Shown here: positions 9,193 to 18,624 of the stretch, in pieces
How positions within the stretch are numbered: the first letter of the stretch is position 1
How the letters are laid out: each line of letters begins with the position of its first letter
DNA from: Corynebacterium sp.
GTDB lineage: Bacteria; Actinomycetota; Actinomycetes; Mycobacteriales; Mycobacteriaceae
Reading direction: 5' to 3'
Assembly: GCF_022712195.1 (NCBI RefSeq)
Contig: NZ_JALAGY010000057.1
Location: forward strand, 1 to 38,879
DNA length: 38,879 nt
The notes under the pieces: generated by a model
Seen by the model: only the letters and a program-made list of their open reading frames with translations
Databases searched by the model: none
Told to the model about the DNA's origin: nothing
Translations under genes and position numbers: made by a program

Positions 9193-11340
9193 ATGCAGAG
9201 AACCGTCACGTCGGGAAATTCCGGGAACAGCACCAACTACAACAATGACTTCCTGCGCCACGGCATGCGACTCGTCCTCGACGACTCCTACGATGTCGCC
9301 GAACTCCCCGACTGGAGGGCGGCGGTATTCAGCATCGCACTGCCCTTTCCTGCACGGAGGCTTCCGCCGTCACTGACGGGCGAGAGATTCATCGACCTCG
9401 GTCCGTCCTGGTTACCGGGAAGGTTCCGCGGAATCCAGACGATCACGACCCCCATCCAGGTCGACGGACGTTTCCTCGCGCCGGACCTCGGACGCGACGG
9501 CGATGATTCCTACGAGTACACTCCGCGCACCTTCCACCAGTCCGCCAGCGCCCGGTTCAAGGGTCCCCTCTCCCAGACCGTGGGTAGTCACCAGGTCGAC
9601 CAGGGGATCCCGTCCAAGGGCGCCGTGTCACGGAGCGTGGGCGCCGTCGTCTCCGGAGACAATGCCACGAATCAGGTCGACGACGTGCGTTGCCACCGGT
9701 ACATGTTCGATGCCGACACCTACAAGGTCTCCCCCGCCGGCACGAACATCCGCGAGGAGGGGCAACCCTCGCACCCGACCGCGAAGTACCGGGTCCGCGA
9801 CGGTTACACGGCAGATCACTGCAGTGCCTCAGCCCCCTCCGTGAGCCTGGTCTGCGCCGAGTTCCTCCAGTACCGGGGTATGGTCACCCACCGTTTCCAC
9901 GCGGACACCAGGACCTCTGAGACCGGCGAACTCGCCCACGACTTCCTCGTCCTCCATGTCGTGGTGGAGAACTGTGACGGACCGACTCTCGAGAAGATCT
10001 CGCAGTCCCTCCACCGCTCCCGCAATGTCCTCGACATCTGCGACTGGGACCACCACACCCGCCACAAGGCCGACAAGGCTCCCGCTTCATGTACGAGCAC
10101 GAAACCCGGAGATCAGAGGGTTCGACTTCTGTCGTTCTTCGTGAACCAGGCCGTGCACGCATTCAACGAGGGGCTGCCGCTTCCCTCCGGAACGACCGGG
10201 CAGCACAGGGGATTCTCCGCCTACGTGCACAAGGGAGGCTGGTTGGACGGGGCGTACCCGAACCCGGGGACGGACGCTGCGCCGATGCGGCCCTCTGCCG
10301 GGGGCGAGCAGATTCCTGTGTGGCGGGGAATGGGCAGCAGCCAACCTCTCCGCACCGTCTGCGCTGTTCCCGGTCACGGGAACTACCCGCAACCTCAACT
10401 GTTCGGTGATGTCGGCGAGGAGGACGAATCGGCGTGGCGTGAACTCGACATGTGGGCCTGGGAACTCGGGTCCGGTGCCGATGAGTTCGCCGAGGGCATC
10501 CCCCGGTACTCCGCCGACGTGGAGGACTCGCCGGACCGCAGCCGATACGAGTACTGGACCATGCTCCCCACGGCGAACGGAACAGGTGTCGTCCGGAACG
10601 CCGCTGCGTCACGTCAGGACTGCCGCCCGTGGATGCTGTCGAGCACCCGCTTCGTCGACCTCGCGATCCTGGTCCACCAGTCCACCTCCATGCTCTCGAA
10701 TATCGGGGAGCGGCTACGTGCCATCAGGTTCTCCACCGCATCGACGGCCCGGGACACCCCTCCGTGTACCGCACCTGACGATGAGGCCCACGCACTCATG
10801 GCGGACCTGAACACCTTCCAGTTGATCCAGTCCGACTTCGTCCGTTTCCGTGACCGCCTGTGGTTCGACGCGGTCCCGGACCGCGAGTTCGAGACCGACT
10901 TCATGACGGAACTACGGCAGGCGACCGGTGCGGCTCAACGCTACAACGACGTCAAGGACGAACTCGATCTCCGGCAGGCCGTCTACACGACCCAGTTCAA
11001 TTCGCGTCAGATCGAGCTCGACCGGGAGATCCGCAATCAGGCGGAACTCGACGCCAAACTCCGGGACGACGAGAACAGGCGTGAGGAAGCGCAGCGCCGG
11101 GCAGATGAAGCGGCCACGCGAAGGGAGAGGGAGGAGGCCGAAGAACGCCGCAGGAAGAGCGAGAGCGCCCAGAACCTGGCGCTGGGGTTCCTGGCCATCG
11201 TCTTCGCCGTTCCCGGCCTCGTCCAGCTCCTTCCCTCCACGGACTCGACGATTCCGTTCTGGGCGACCGGAGCTTTCATCATCGTGTTCATCGCGGCGTC
11301 ACTGGTCTATCTCCGGTCACGTCAACGCGGGGACTCCTGA
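9193..11340 (+). CDS. CorA-like-architecture membrane protein, function unknown
   Basis: The protein has 715 residues. A large soluble N-terminal region of about 580 residues has no recognised family. It is followed by a charged coiled coil (about 585-655, rich in REREEAEERRR) and two closely spaced C-terminal membrane helices (about 662-680 and 690-707) joined by a short loop, with a tiny basic tail. This soluble domain, long helix and 2-TM layout is that of CorA-type channels and of CorA-like effectors in some defence systems, but the GMN signature of magnesium channels is absent. ATG 9193 is chosen for its AGGGAG Shine-Dalgarno; a longer in-frame version would start at 9049 inside the divergent gene. 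It is followed 86 bp later by the AddB-like gene, with a possible TAGCAT -10 at 11384-11389 between them. Confidence 0.7.
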   Translation: MQRTVTSGNSGNSTNYNNDFLRHGMRLVLDDSYDVAELPDWRAAVFSIALPFPARRLPPSLTGERFIDLGPSWLPGRFRGIQTITTPIQVDGRFLAPDLGRDGDDSYEYTPRTFHQSASARFKGPLSQTVGSHQVDQGIPSKGAVSRSVGAVVSGDNATNQVDDVRCHRYMFDADTYKVSPAGTNIREEGQPSHPTAKYRVRDGYTADHCSASAPSVSLVCAEFLQYRGMVTHRFHADTRTSETGELAHDFLVLHVVVENCDGPTLEKISQSLHRSRNVLDICDWDHHTRHKADKAPASCTSTKPGDQRVRLLSFFVNQAVHAFNEGLPLPSGTTGQHRGFSAYVHKGGWLDGAYPNPGTDAAPMRPSAGGEQIPVWRGMGSSQPLRTVCAVPGHGNYPQPQLFGDVGEEDESAWRELDMWAWELGSGADEFAEGIPRYSADVEDSPDRSRYEYWTMLPTANGTGVVRNAAASRQDCRPWMLSSTRFVDLAILVHQSTSMLSNIGERLRAIRFSTASTARDTPPCTAPDDEAHALMADLNTFQLIQSDFVRFRDRLWFDAVPDREFETDFMTELRQATGAAQRYNDVKDELDLRQAVYTTQFNSRQIELDREIRNQAELDAKLRDDENRREEAQRRADEAATRREREEAEERRRKSESAQNLALGFLAIVFAVPGLVQLLPSTDSTIPFWATGAFIIVFIAASLVYLRSRQRGDS

Positions 11341-11426
11341 CCGTCTCGGCGCCGTCTCCGTGTTTCGTGTCCGTGCCACCGACTAGCATGTCGGAAACAC
11401 CTGCCAGACCTTTAAGGAACCACTGC

Positions 11427-14198
11427 ATGCACATCACCTTCGGCTGGGGCTTCGACACCGCCCGGTGGGCCGATTCCGCCGCCACCTCCGGCAGTCTCGG
11501 CTCCGTCACCGTGGGCCCTGCCCAACTCACCGGCATCCTCGCCACCAGGCTGGCGCTCTCCGCACCGGAGTGCGACGCACCTCTGCGTATCGCGGCCTAC
11601 CGTGCCGTCCTCACCCGGGTTCTCGAGGCGGCGGACCCGCACAGCTGGCCGGTGGGGAGCTTCCGTGCCGACCCCTGGACCGTCGCCCGGGAGCTGCTGT
11701 CCTGGCGGGACAGTCTCGTGGGCGCCGGGTGGGACGCATCCGCGCCGACCGCCGACGCACCCCACCGCCTGCAGCTGCTCAGCACCGTCGAACAGGGGCT
11801 GGACGACGAACCCGGCTGGTCGCCGGGCCCGGCCGACGTGCTGCGCGAGGTCGACAGGACCCTCAGCCGTCTCGTCTCCACCGACGACTCCTGGCCGCTG
11901 GGGATCAGCCGGCTGGACCTGGACGGCGACCCCAGCGACCTCCCCCCGGTGTGGCACCGGGTCATCGGGAACCTGCGGGCTCTCGGCGTCGAGATCGGCA
12001 CCCTGCCGGCCCCGCCACCGCTGGAGGGTCTCACGCTGATCACCTCGGACACCGCGTGGGACGCCGCCCCCGTCGCCGCGGCCCACCTCGCCGGCCTCAG
12101 CGAGGCGTCCGTCCGGCACACGGTCGTCGCCGGGGCATCCACCGCACTGCTGGACAGTGAACGACTGCGCATCGGCCACCCGCCGTTGGGTGTCGCCGAC
12201 AGGCAGACCTCCTCCTATGCGCAGGTGATCCCCCTGTACCTGCGGGCCATGACCGTCCCGCACGACATCCACGCCCTCGTCGGCCTGCTGAACACCGGCA
12301 TCACCGTCGACGGGACGACCAGCCCGCTGATCCCCGGCGCGTTGCGTCGTCGTCTCGTCGACGCCCTCAACCAGCAGCCCGGTGTCGGCGGACCCGCCTG
12401 GGATTCCGCGGTGTCCGACGCCCTCGCCGACACCGCCGACCGCCCGGACACCGCACAGAGGATCCGCGACTTCGACACCCTCATCCGGCACCGCCCCCTC
12501 GTCGACGACGACGGCTTCGACACCAAGGAGGTCTCGTTCCACCTGGAGTGGCTGCAACGCCGGTTCACCTCCCAGGGACGCGGGAGGTCGGTCTCCTCGG
12601 ACGTCGGCAGCCGCATCGCCCCGGTACGCGACCTGCTCGCCGGCCTCGGCGGGCGCATCTCCTCCCGCGAGCTCGACCAGGTCATCGCGGAGTTCACAGG
12701 TGACGGCGGCATCAGTGTCCGGTCCAGCGCCGACGCCTGCGCCGACGTCGTCACCGACCCCGCCCACCTGGGCACCGGCAGTGCCCCGGTCGTGTGGTGG
12801 CTGCCCGTGGACGACACCGCCGCGCCCCGCGACCGGGCCCGTCCGGTGGAGGTGGCGTGGCTGTCGGACCGGGGTGTCGTCCTGCCTGACCCTGAGGCCG
12901 AGGCCCGTCTCGTCCTCGAGTCGCAGCTGCGCGCGCTCCGTCGCCGCCGTCAGGTGACCGCGTTGACCGCCGCGACGGTCGACGGTGAGACCGGGTCGCA
13001 GCACCCTGCGCTGACCTTCCTCATCGACGACCTGCACCGGCAGGGGCGTGAGCCGCTCACCGTGGAAGGCGGGCTTCCTGAGGAGTACCGCACGGTGCCC
13101 GGGCCGGTGAGCGTCGACGTCCCGGACCCGGTGTCCCGCAGCGTGACGCCGGGCGACCACCTCCTGCCCACCCGTCTCAGCTTCTCCCAGTGGGAGAAGC
13201 TCCTGGTGCATCCCCTGGAGTGGCTGCTGGAGCGTCGTCTCGGCATCCGCGCCGGCGGTCTGGCCACCATCCCCACCGGCAACCAGATGGTCGGCACCTG
13301 GCTGCACACCGTCGTGGAGAACATCGTCAACCGGCATCTCGACAGCGCTGCCGGAACTGACGGTTCTGCCGGAACCGCCGTGACGGTCCCGGCGGACCAC
13401 GGGGAGATCGCCGCCGAACTTCGCCGGCTGCTCCCCTGGTACGCCGCGGAACTGCTGACGCCGGGACGCAGCCGGGAACTGGGCACCACGCTCGCGCTGG
13501 CCGAACAGTCCATCGCCGGGCTGTTCACCACCCTCGCCGAGGCAGGTATCCGCATCCGTGCCGTCGAGGCGTCGTTCAGCACCACCCTCACCGGCAGCCA
13601 CGGGGCCGAGGGCGAGCTCGAACTCGGCGGACTTCGCGACATGGACGTGCTCATGCCCGACGGCACGCCCGGCGTGATCGACCTGAAGTACACGTTCGCC
13701 AGGAAGAAGTACCGCGACGCCGTCCGGGACGGCACCGCCCTGCAGCTGGCGGTGTACGCGGCCTCCGTCGCCGACGAGCACGGCATCCAGCGCCTCGCCG
13801 AGGTCCCCGTCGCCTACTTCAACCTGCGCGACAACCGTCTCGACACCACCGACGAACGGTTCGGTGCCCCGGAGACCCTCACCTTGGACCCCTCCGACAC
13901 CGGCGCCCCGGACGCCGACGGACTCTGGGACCGCGCCGTGGCCGGGCTCAACCGGATCCTCGACGACCTGCGCGCCGGCCGTGTCACCGACCTCGGCAAC
14001 CTCGTCATCCAGGACGCCTGGCAGGCCTGGGAGAACCCGAAGAGAGGCGCCTTCCCCACCGCCCCCTACGACGAGGAGACCACCGCCGGCTACACCGCCG
14101 CGCTCCGCGACGCACGCACCACCGGGTTCTTCCCGGAGAAGAACGCCGTCTACACCGACTACCCGCTGATCACCGGCGCCCAGGGGGACTTCTCATGA
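11427..14198 (+). CDS. AddB-like PD-(D/E)XK nuclease subunit
   Basis: The protein has 923 residues. The C-terminal third is a RecB-family nuclease: FSQWEKLLVHPLEW (about 588-601), GTWLHTVVENI, then the active-site strands GLRDMDV and VIDLKYT (about 734-756) and LQLAVYA. This is the GxxD, DxK, QhxxY pattern of Cas4/AddB nucleases. The N-terminal two thirds have no Walker A motif and presumably form the degenerate helicase-like scaffold seen in AddB. I see no four-cysteine Fe-S cluster pattern. The ATG at 11427 follows TTTAAGGAACC. The stop overlaps the start of the helicase gene by 4 bp, indicating a two-subunit complex. Substrate is inferred to be DNA ends; whether the role is recombination repair or defence is not shown by sequence. 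Confidence 0.85.
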   Translation: MHITFGWGFDTARWADSAATSGSLGSVTVGPAQLTGILATRLALSAPECDAPLRIAAYRAVLTRVLEAADPHSWPVGSFRADPWTVARELLSWRDSLVGAGWDASAPTADAPHRLQLLSTVEQGLDDEPGWSPGPADVLREVDRTLSRLVSTDDSWPLGISRLDLDGDPSDLPPVWHRVIGNLRALGVEIGTLPAPPPLEGLTLITSDTAWDAAPVAAAHLAGLSEASVRHTVVAGASTALLDSERLRIGHPPLGVADRQTSSYAQVIPLYLRAMTVPHDIHALVGLLNTGITVDGTTSPLIPGALRRRLVDALNQQPGVGGPAWDSAVSDALADTADRPDTAQRIRDFDTLIRHRPLVDDDGFDTKEVSFHLEWLQRRFTSQGRGRSVSSDVGSRIAPVRDLLAGLGGRISSRELDQVIAEFTGDGGISVRSSADACADVVTDPAHLGTGSAPVVWWLPVDDTAAPRDRARPVEVAWLSDRGVVLPDPEAEARLVLESQLRALRRRRQVTALTAATVDGETGSQHPALTFLIDDLHRQGREPLTVEGGLPEEYRTVPGPVSVDVPDPVSRSVTPGDHLLPTRLSFSQWEKLLVHPLEWLLERRLGIRAGGLATIPTGNQMVGTWLHTVVENIVNRHLDSAAGTDGSAGTAVTVPADHGEIAAELRRLLPWYAAELLTPGRSRELGTTLALAEQSIAGLFTTLAEAGIRIRAVEASFSTTLTGSHGAEGELELGGLRDMDVLMPDGTPGVIDLKYTFARKKYRDAVRDGTALQLAVYAASVADEHGIQRLAEVPVAYFNLRDNRLDTTDERFGAPETLTLDPSDTGAPDADGLWDRAVAGLNRILDDLRAGRVTDLGNLVIQDAWQAWENPKRGAFPTAPYDEETTAGYTAALRDARTTGFFPEKNAVYTDYPLITGAQGDFS

Positions 14199-17100
14199 CC
14201 ACATGGACGATCATCAAGGCCTCCGCCGGCTCCGGCAAGACCTACCGGCTCACCGAGCTGCTCACCGAGAGGCTCCGGCGCGTCGACTACGACGGCTCCC
14301 ACCCGTACCGCCCGTCGCAGATCATCGCCACGACCTTCACCCGCGCCGCGGCGGCGGAGCTCAAGGAACGCATCCGCGGGACGCTGGTGGACGACGGACT
14401 GCTCGAGCAGGCGGCCGCACTGCCCACCGCCCTGATCGGCACGGTGAACTCCGTGACCGGCCGGATCCTCACCGACTTCGCCATGGACGCCGGTCGCTCC
14501 CCTGAGCTCTCCGTCCTCACCGAACAGTCGCAGAAGGACGCCTTCCGCCTGGCCACCGACCGGATCATCGCCGACGCGGAGACCGCCCACCGGGACCTGC
14601 TCGCCCGCACCGGCTACGACGACGACAGCGACGGCAGCTACTTCAGCTCCGGGGTCAACTGGGCGAGGACGGTACACACCGTCACCGAGCAGGCCCGTGC
14701 CAACGACATCGACGCCACGGAACTCGCCGGGTTCGCCGAAGCCAGCATCCGGGAACTGCACCTCGCCCTCGACAGCTCGGCTAGTGCCGCCCCTGCCGCC
14801 GGCGGTGACCGGACCGGCATCGACACCAGGGCGCTGCTCGCCGGTGCGGCCCAACGCATCCCCGACCAGCTCCGCGCCGACATCGAGTCCGGCCTGGTCG
14901 CCAAGCGCTCGGCCGGGAGCCTGCAGAGCCGGCTGCCCGACCTCGACCGCTTCGCCCGCCGCGTACGACGTGAGCGTCACAGTATCCCGTGGAAGGACTG
15001 GCTGCGCACCGCCGAGGGCAAGGTCCCCGGTGTCGACAGCCCGACCAAGCCGATCAAGGAGGCCTACGGCGGGATCGTCGGCACCGACGACATCGCCGCG
15101 GACCCGCACCTGCGCGCCGACCTGGACGCGCTGGTCCGCCTCGTCTTCGACACCGCCGCCTCCTGCCTGGATGCCTACGCCGACTACAAGAACGCACTCG
15201 GGCTGATCGACTTCACCGATCAGGAGCAGCTCACCCTCCGGCTGCTGCGGGGTGAGGGGGTCGACCCGGCGACCACCGCCGCCGTGCGTTCCACCCTCGC
15301 CGCGCGCTACCGCATCCTCGTCGTCGACGAGTTCCAGGACACCAGTCCGTTGCAGCTGGCCCTGTTCACCGAGCTCGCCGGGCTCGTCGAGGAGGTGATC
15401 TGGGTCGGCGACCCGAAGCAGTCCATCTACGGTTTCCGTGGTTCCGACCCCGCTCTCATGGACGCCGCGGTGGAGACCATCACCGACCCGGACGGGCTGG
15501 CCGGCACCGCGGAGACCCTGTCCCACTCCTGGCGCACCCACGCCGAACCGCTGGGACTGTCGAACCGCCTGTTCAGCCGTCTCTTCCCCGACCAGAACGT
15601 GACCCTCACCGTCCCCGACCACCTGGCGGAGGAACGCTCCGGCGGGGCCACCGTCCTGTGGACCCCCGCCGAGGGGGCGAAGAAGAACAAGGACACCTGG
15701 TACGCCCGCATCGCCGCGGGACTGATCGCCCTGGAGAAGTCGGAGGGTGTCCCCGACAGGGGACGGGCCGTGCTGGTGCGCAACAACACACACGCCGCGG
15801 AGCTGCGCGCCGAACTGCGCCGACACGGTGTCGCCTGCACCGGTGGCGGCACTCCCCTGGCACAGACCCGGGAGGGCCAGCTTGTTCGTGCCGCCGTCGC
15901 CTGGCTGCTGGACGAGCGTGACACCCAGGCGCTCATCGAGCTGGTCACCTTCCTCGACGAGCATCCCGCCCACACCACCTGGTTCGACACGCTCACCTCC
16001 CTGGGCACCCGGGAGGAACGACGGGAACAGCTGGCGACGTGGTCACAGGACGGGTCCCTGGCGGCGCTGCGTGACCTGCGGCCGACTCTGTCGGAGGTCC
16101 CGGTCTCCGACACCGTCGGCGCGGTGATCGACGCCCTCGACCTGCGGCGCCGGATCGCCACCTGGTCGGACCCCACGGAGAGGACCGGCGCGGTCCTCGG
16201 GATCCTGCGGGCCGTGCAGGACTACACCGCCGAAGCGGAGTCCGGCAGCGGCCCCGCCACCCCCGCCGGGTTCCTCACCTACCTCGACTCCTCGGACGTG
16301 GTCTCCACCCCCACCGCCGACCCGGGCGCGGTGTTCGTCGACACCGTCCACCAGTCCAAGGGGCTGGAGTGGGACACGGTGGTCGTGGCCCTGCCGGACG
16401 TCCGCGACCGCTTCACACCCGCCGGGGTGTGGGTCCAGTCCACCACGCCACTGACCATGGAGGCCCCGCTCGCCGGACGGGAGATCCGGTTCTGGCCGGC
16501 GACGGTCACCGGTGTCAGCGCGGTCAAGGAGCTGCTGGCCGGCACCGAGGCCCAGGCCTCGCGTCGTCAGGCCGACATGGTCGAGGAACAGCGCGTCCTC
16601 TACGTCGCGCTGACCCGCTCGCGGACCCGCACGGTACTGGCCCCCTACTCGGGCATCGGGAAGTGGAAGCCCTTCGCCGACACCGGGTTGGCCGAGGACG
16701 AGCTCACCGAGCTGCTCGGCTGCCCCGTCCGCGCGATCGACACCGCCGACCCCGCCACCGTCGGGACCTCGGCAGGGCAGGACACCGCCCCACCCCGCGC
16801 CGCCGTGCTCGACAGCCGTCGGGTCGCGGCCCCCGGCCCGGCCACGCACCTGCCCGCCACCTTCGCCCCCAGCGGAGTGGAGGCCGATGACCGGCTCCTG
16901 GCCACCGCGTCCGTCGAGGAGGTCGCCGACCTCGGCGACGCCCTGGTCAACGGTGGCGGTGAGGAATGGAACAAGGTCGGCGACTGTGTCCACGCCTACC
17001 TCGCCGCACCCCTGGAGCACCTCACCGACGACCAGCGGCGGGCGGCGGCCTCCCGACTGGTCGACACGTGGCGGGTCGGCGACCGCATCACCCCGGGACA

Positions 17101-17437
17101 GGTCGTCACCGCCGGTGAACGCTGGACGACCTGGGTGGGCGGTGCCTACCCCGGTGCCGTCGCCGCGACCGAGGTCCCCTTCGCCTGGACCAACCCCCGC
17201 CACCAGCGTGCCCAGGGCTGGCTGGACCAGGTGCTGACCCTTCCGGACGGCCGGCGGATCATCGTCGACCACAAGACGTACCCTGGCAAGGACCCTGTCG
17301 GACACGTCCGCACCACCTACCTCGGTCAGATGGACATCTACCGGCAGGCGCTCACCGACATCGACGGCCGCCCACCGGCCGCCGTCCTGATCCACCTGCC
17401 CCTGCTCGGCACGATCCTGGAAGTGACCACCGCATGA
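14195..17437 (+). CDS. AddA/RecB-like UvrD-family helicase-nuclease
   Basis: This is a 1080-residue superfamily 1A helicase. Motif I ASAGSGKTYRL is at 8-18, motif II VVDEFQDTSPLQ near 375-386, motif III GDPKQSIYGFRG near 405-416, motif V TVHQSKGLEWD near 716-726 and motif VI YVALTRSRTR near 803-812. A C-terminal RecB-type nuclease follows, with GWLDQVL, IIVDHKTYPG and YLGQMDIYRQAL (about 1008-1053), all apparently intact. With the AddB-like protein it would form a dual-nuclease resecting machine acting on double-strand ends. The start overlaps the AddB-like stop and the stop overlaps the acyl-CoA dehydrogenase start, each by ATGA. It is distinct from actinobacterial AdnAB by the layout I can see, and chi recognition cannot be judged. 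Confidence 0.9.
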   Translation: MTTWTIIKASAGSGKTYRLTELLTERLRRVDYDGSHPYRPSQIIATTFTRAAAAELKERIRGTLVDDGLLEQAAALPTALIGTVNSVTGRILTDFAMDAGRSPELSVLTEQSQKDAFRLATDRIIADAETAHRDLLARTGYDDDSDGSYFSSGVNWARTVHTVTEQARANDIDATELAGFAEASIRELHLALDSSASAAPAAGGDRTGIDTRALLAGAAQRIPDQLRADIESGLVAKRSAGSLQSRLPDLDRFARRVRRERHSIPWKDWLRTAEGKVPGVDSPTKPIKEAYGGIVGTDDIAADPHLRADLDALVRLVFDTAASCLDAYADYKNALGLIDFTDQEQLTLRLLRGEGVDPATTAAVRSTLAARYRILVVDEFQDTSPLQLALFTELAGLVEEVIWVGDPKQSIYGFRGSDPALMDAAVETITDPDGLAGTAETLSHSWRTHAEPLGLSNRLFSRLFPDQNVTLTVPDHLAEERSGGATVLWTPAEGAKKNKDTWYARIAAGLIALEKSEGVPDRGRAVLVRNNTHAAELRAELRRHGVACTGGGTPLAQTREGQLVRAAVAWLLDERDTQALIELVTFLDEHPAHTTWFDTLTSLGTREERREQLATWSQDGSLAALRDLRPTLSEVPVSDTVGAVIDALDLRRRIATWSDPTERTGAVLGILRAVQDYTAEAESGSGPATPAGFLTYLDSSDVVSTPTADPGAVFVDTVHQSKGLEWDTVVVALPDVRDRFTPAGVWVQSTTPLTMEAPLAGREIRFWPATVTGVSAVKELLAGTEAQASRRQADMVEEQRVLYVALTRSRTRTVLAPYSGIGKWKPFADTGLAEDELTELLGCPVRAIDTADPATVGTSAGQDTAPPRAAVLDSRRVAAPGPATHLPATFAPSGVEADDRLLATASVEEVADLGDALVNGGGEEWNKVGDCVHAYLAAPLEHLTDDQRRAAASRLVDTWRVGDRITPGQVVTAGERWTTWVGGAYPGAVAATEVPFAWTNPRHQRAQGWLDQVLTLPDGRRIIVDHKTYPGKDPVGHVRTTYLGQMDIYRQALTDIDGRPPAAVLIHLPLLGTILEVTTA

Positions 17438-18624
17438 CCCCCACCACCGCCACCACCACACCGCTCGGCCTCGTCAACGCCGACAGCCTGCTCACCGACG
17501 ACGAACGGCTGCTGCGCGACACCGTCGCCGACTTCGCCGCCCGTGAACTCACCCCGAACGTCGCCGGATGGTACGAGGACGGCACCCTGCCCGTCGGCGA
17601 CCTCGCACCGAAGCTCGGCGAGCTGGGGGTGCTCGGCATGCACCTCGACGGGTACGGGTGCGCCGGGGCCTCCGCCACCGAGTACGGCCTGGCGTGCATG
17701 GAGATCGAGGCGGTGGACTCCGGTCTGCGGTCCCTGGTCTCCGTGCAGGGCTCCCTGGCGATGTTCGCCATCCACCACTGGGGCTCCGAGGAGCAGAAGG
17801 AGCACTACCTGCCCGGAATGGCCGCCGGCACCACCGTCGGCTGCTTCGGGCTGACCGAGCCGGACGCCGGCTCCGACCCCGCCAGCATGCGCACCCGCGC
17901 CACCCGCGACGGCGACGACTGGATCCTCAACGGCACCAAGATGTGGATCACCAACGCCCCCGTCGCCGACGTCGCCGTCATCTGGACACGGACCGAGGAC
18001 GGCTACGCCGGGTTCATCGTCGACGCCGGGACCGACGGCTTCAGCGCCCCGGAGATCACCCGCAAGCTCTCCCTGCGTGCCTCGGTGACCGGTGAGATCG
18101 TGCTCGACGGCTGCCGCGTCCCGGAGTCCCGCCGTCTCCCCCACGTGAACTCGCTGCGCGGCCCGCTGACCTGCCTCAACGAGGCGCGCTACGGGATCAT
18201 CTTCGGTGCCCTGGGGTCGGCCCGGGACGCCCTGGCCACCACCCTGGACTACGTGTCCGCCCGGCGGGTCTTCGGCGAGCCCCTGAGTTCCTTCCAGCTC
18301 ACCCAGGCGAAACTGGCGGACATGGCCGTGGAACTCGACAAGTCCTTCCTGCTCGCGCTGCAGCTCGGGCGGTTGAAGGACGCCGGTGAGCTCCGGCCCC
18401 ACCAGGTCAGCGTCGGCAAGCTGAACTCCACCCGCGTCGCCCTGGACATCACCCGGGAATGCCGCACCCTGCTCGGCGCCTCCGGCGTCACCCTGGAGTA
18501 CTCCCCGCTGCGCCACGCCAACAACCTGGAGTCCGTGCTGACCTACGAGGGCACCGCCGAGATGCACCAGCTCAGCATCGGCCAGGCGCTCACCGGCGAG
18601 CAGGCCTTCAGGAACCGCGGCTGA
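17434..18624 (+). CDS. acyl-CoA dehydrogenase, glutaryl-CoA dehydrogenase type
   Basis: This is a 396-residue FAD flavoprotein. Typical blocks are GCFGLTEPDAGSDP and MWITNAPVADV (flavin and substrate binding), LNEARYGIIFGALG, and the catalytic base region TYEGTAEMHQL with Glu near 372. Resemblance to glutaryl-CoA dehydrogenases is strong (YGCAGASATEYGL), so oxidative decarboxylation of glutaryl-CoA to crotonyl-CoA in lysine/tryptophan breakdown is likely, though other short-chain substrates are possible. The start ATG overlaps the stop of the helicase-nuclease gene by 4 bp, an unexpected coupling of a catabolic enzyme to DNA end-processing genes. The 3' end overlaps the convergent NCS1 permease gene by 17 bp. 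Confidence 0.88.
   Translation: MTPTTATTTPLGLVNADSLLTDDERLLRDTVADFAARELTPNVAGWYEDGTLPVGDLAPKLGELGVLGMHLDGYGCAGASATEYGLACMEIEAVDSGLRSLVSVQGSLAMFAIHHWGSEEQKEHYLPGMAAGTTVGCFGLTEPDAGSDPASMRTRATRDGDDWILNGTKMWITNAPVADVAVIWTRTEDGYAGFIVDAGTDGFSAPEITRKLSLRASVTGEIVLDGCRVPESRRLPHVNSLRGPLTCLNEARYGIIFGALGSARDALATTLDYVSARRVFGEPLSSFQLTQAKLADMAVELDKSFLLALQLGRLKDAGELRPHQVSVGKLNSTRVALDITRECRTLLGASGVTLEYSPLRHANNLESVLTYEGTAEMHQLSIGQALTGEQAFRNRG

Noticed and set aside
9193..11340. Magnesium transporter CorA
   Set aside because: Only the general layout fits; the GMN motif before the second helix is absent and the soluble domain is far larger than in CorA.
11412..13781. 789-codon open frame on the minus strand opposite the AddB-like gene
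   Set aside because: It is antisense to a protein with clear nuclease motifs; its Gly/Arg/Val-rich composition is the usual artefact of high-GC coding DNA.
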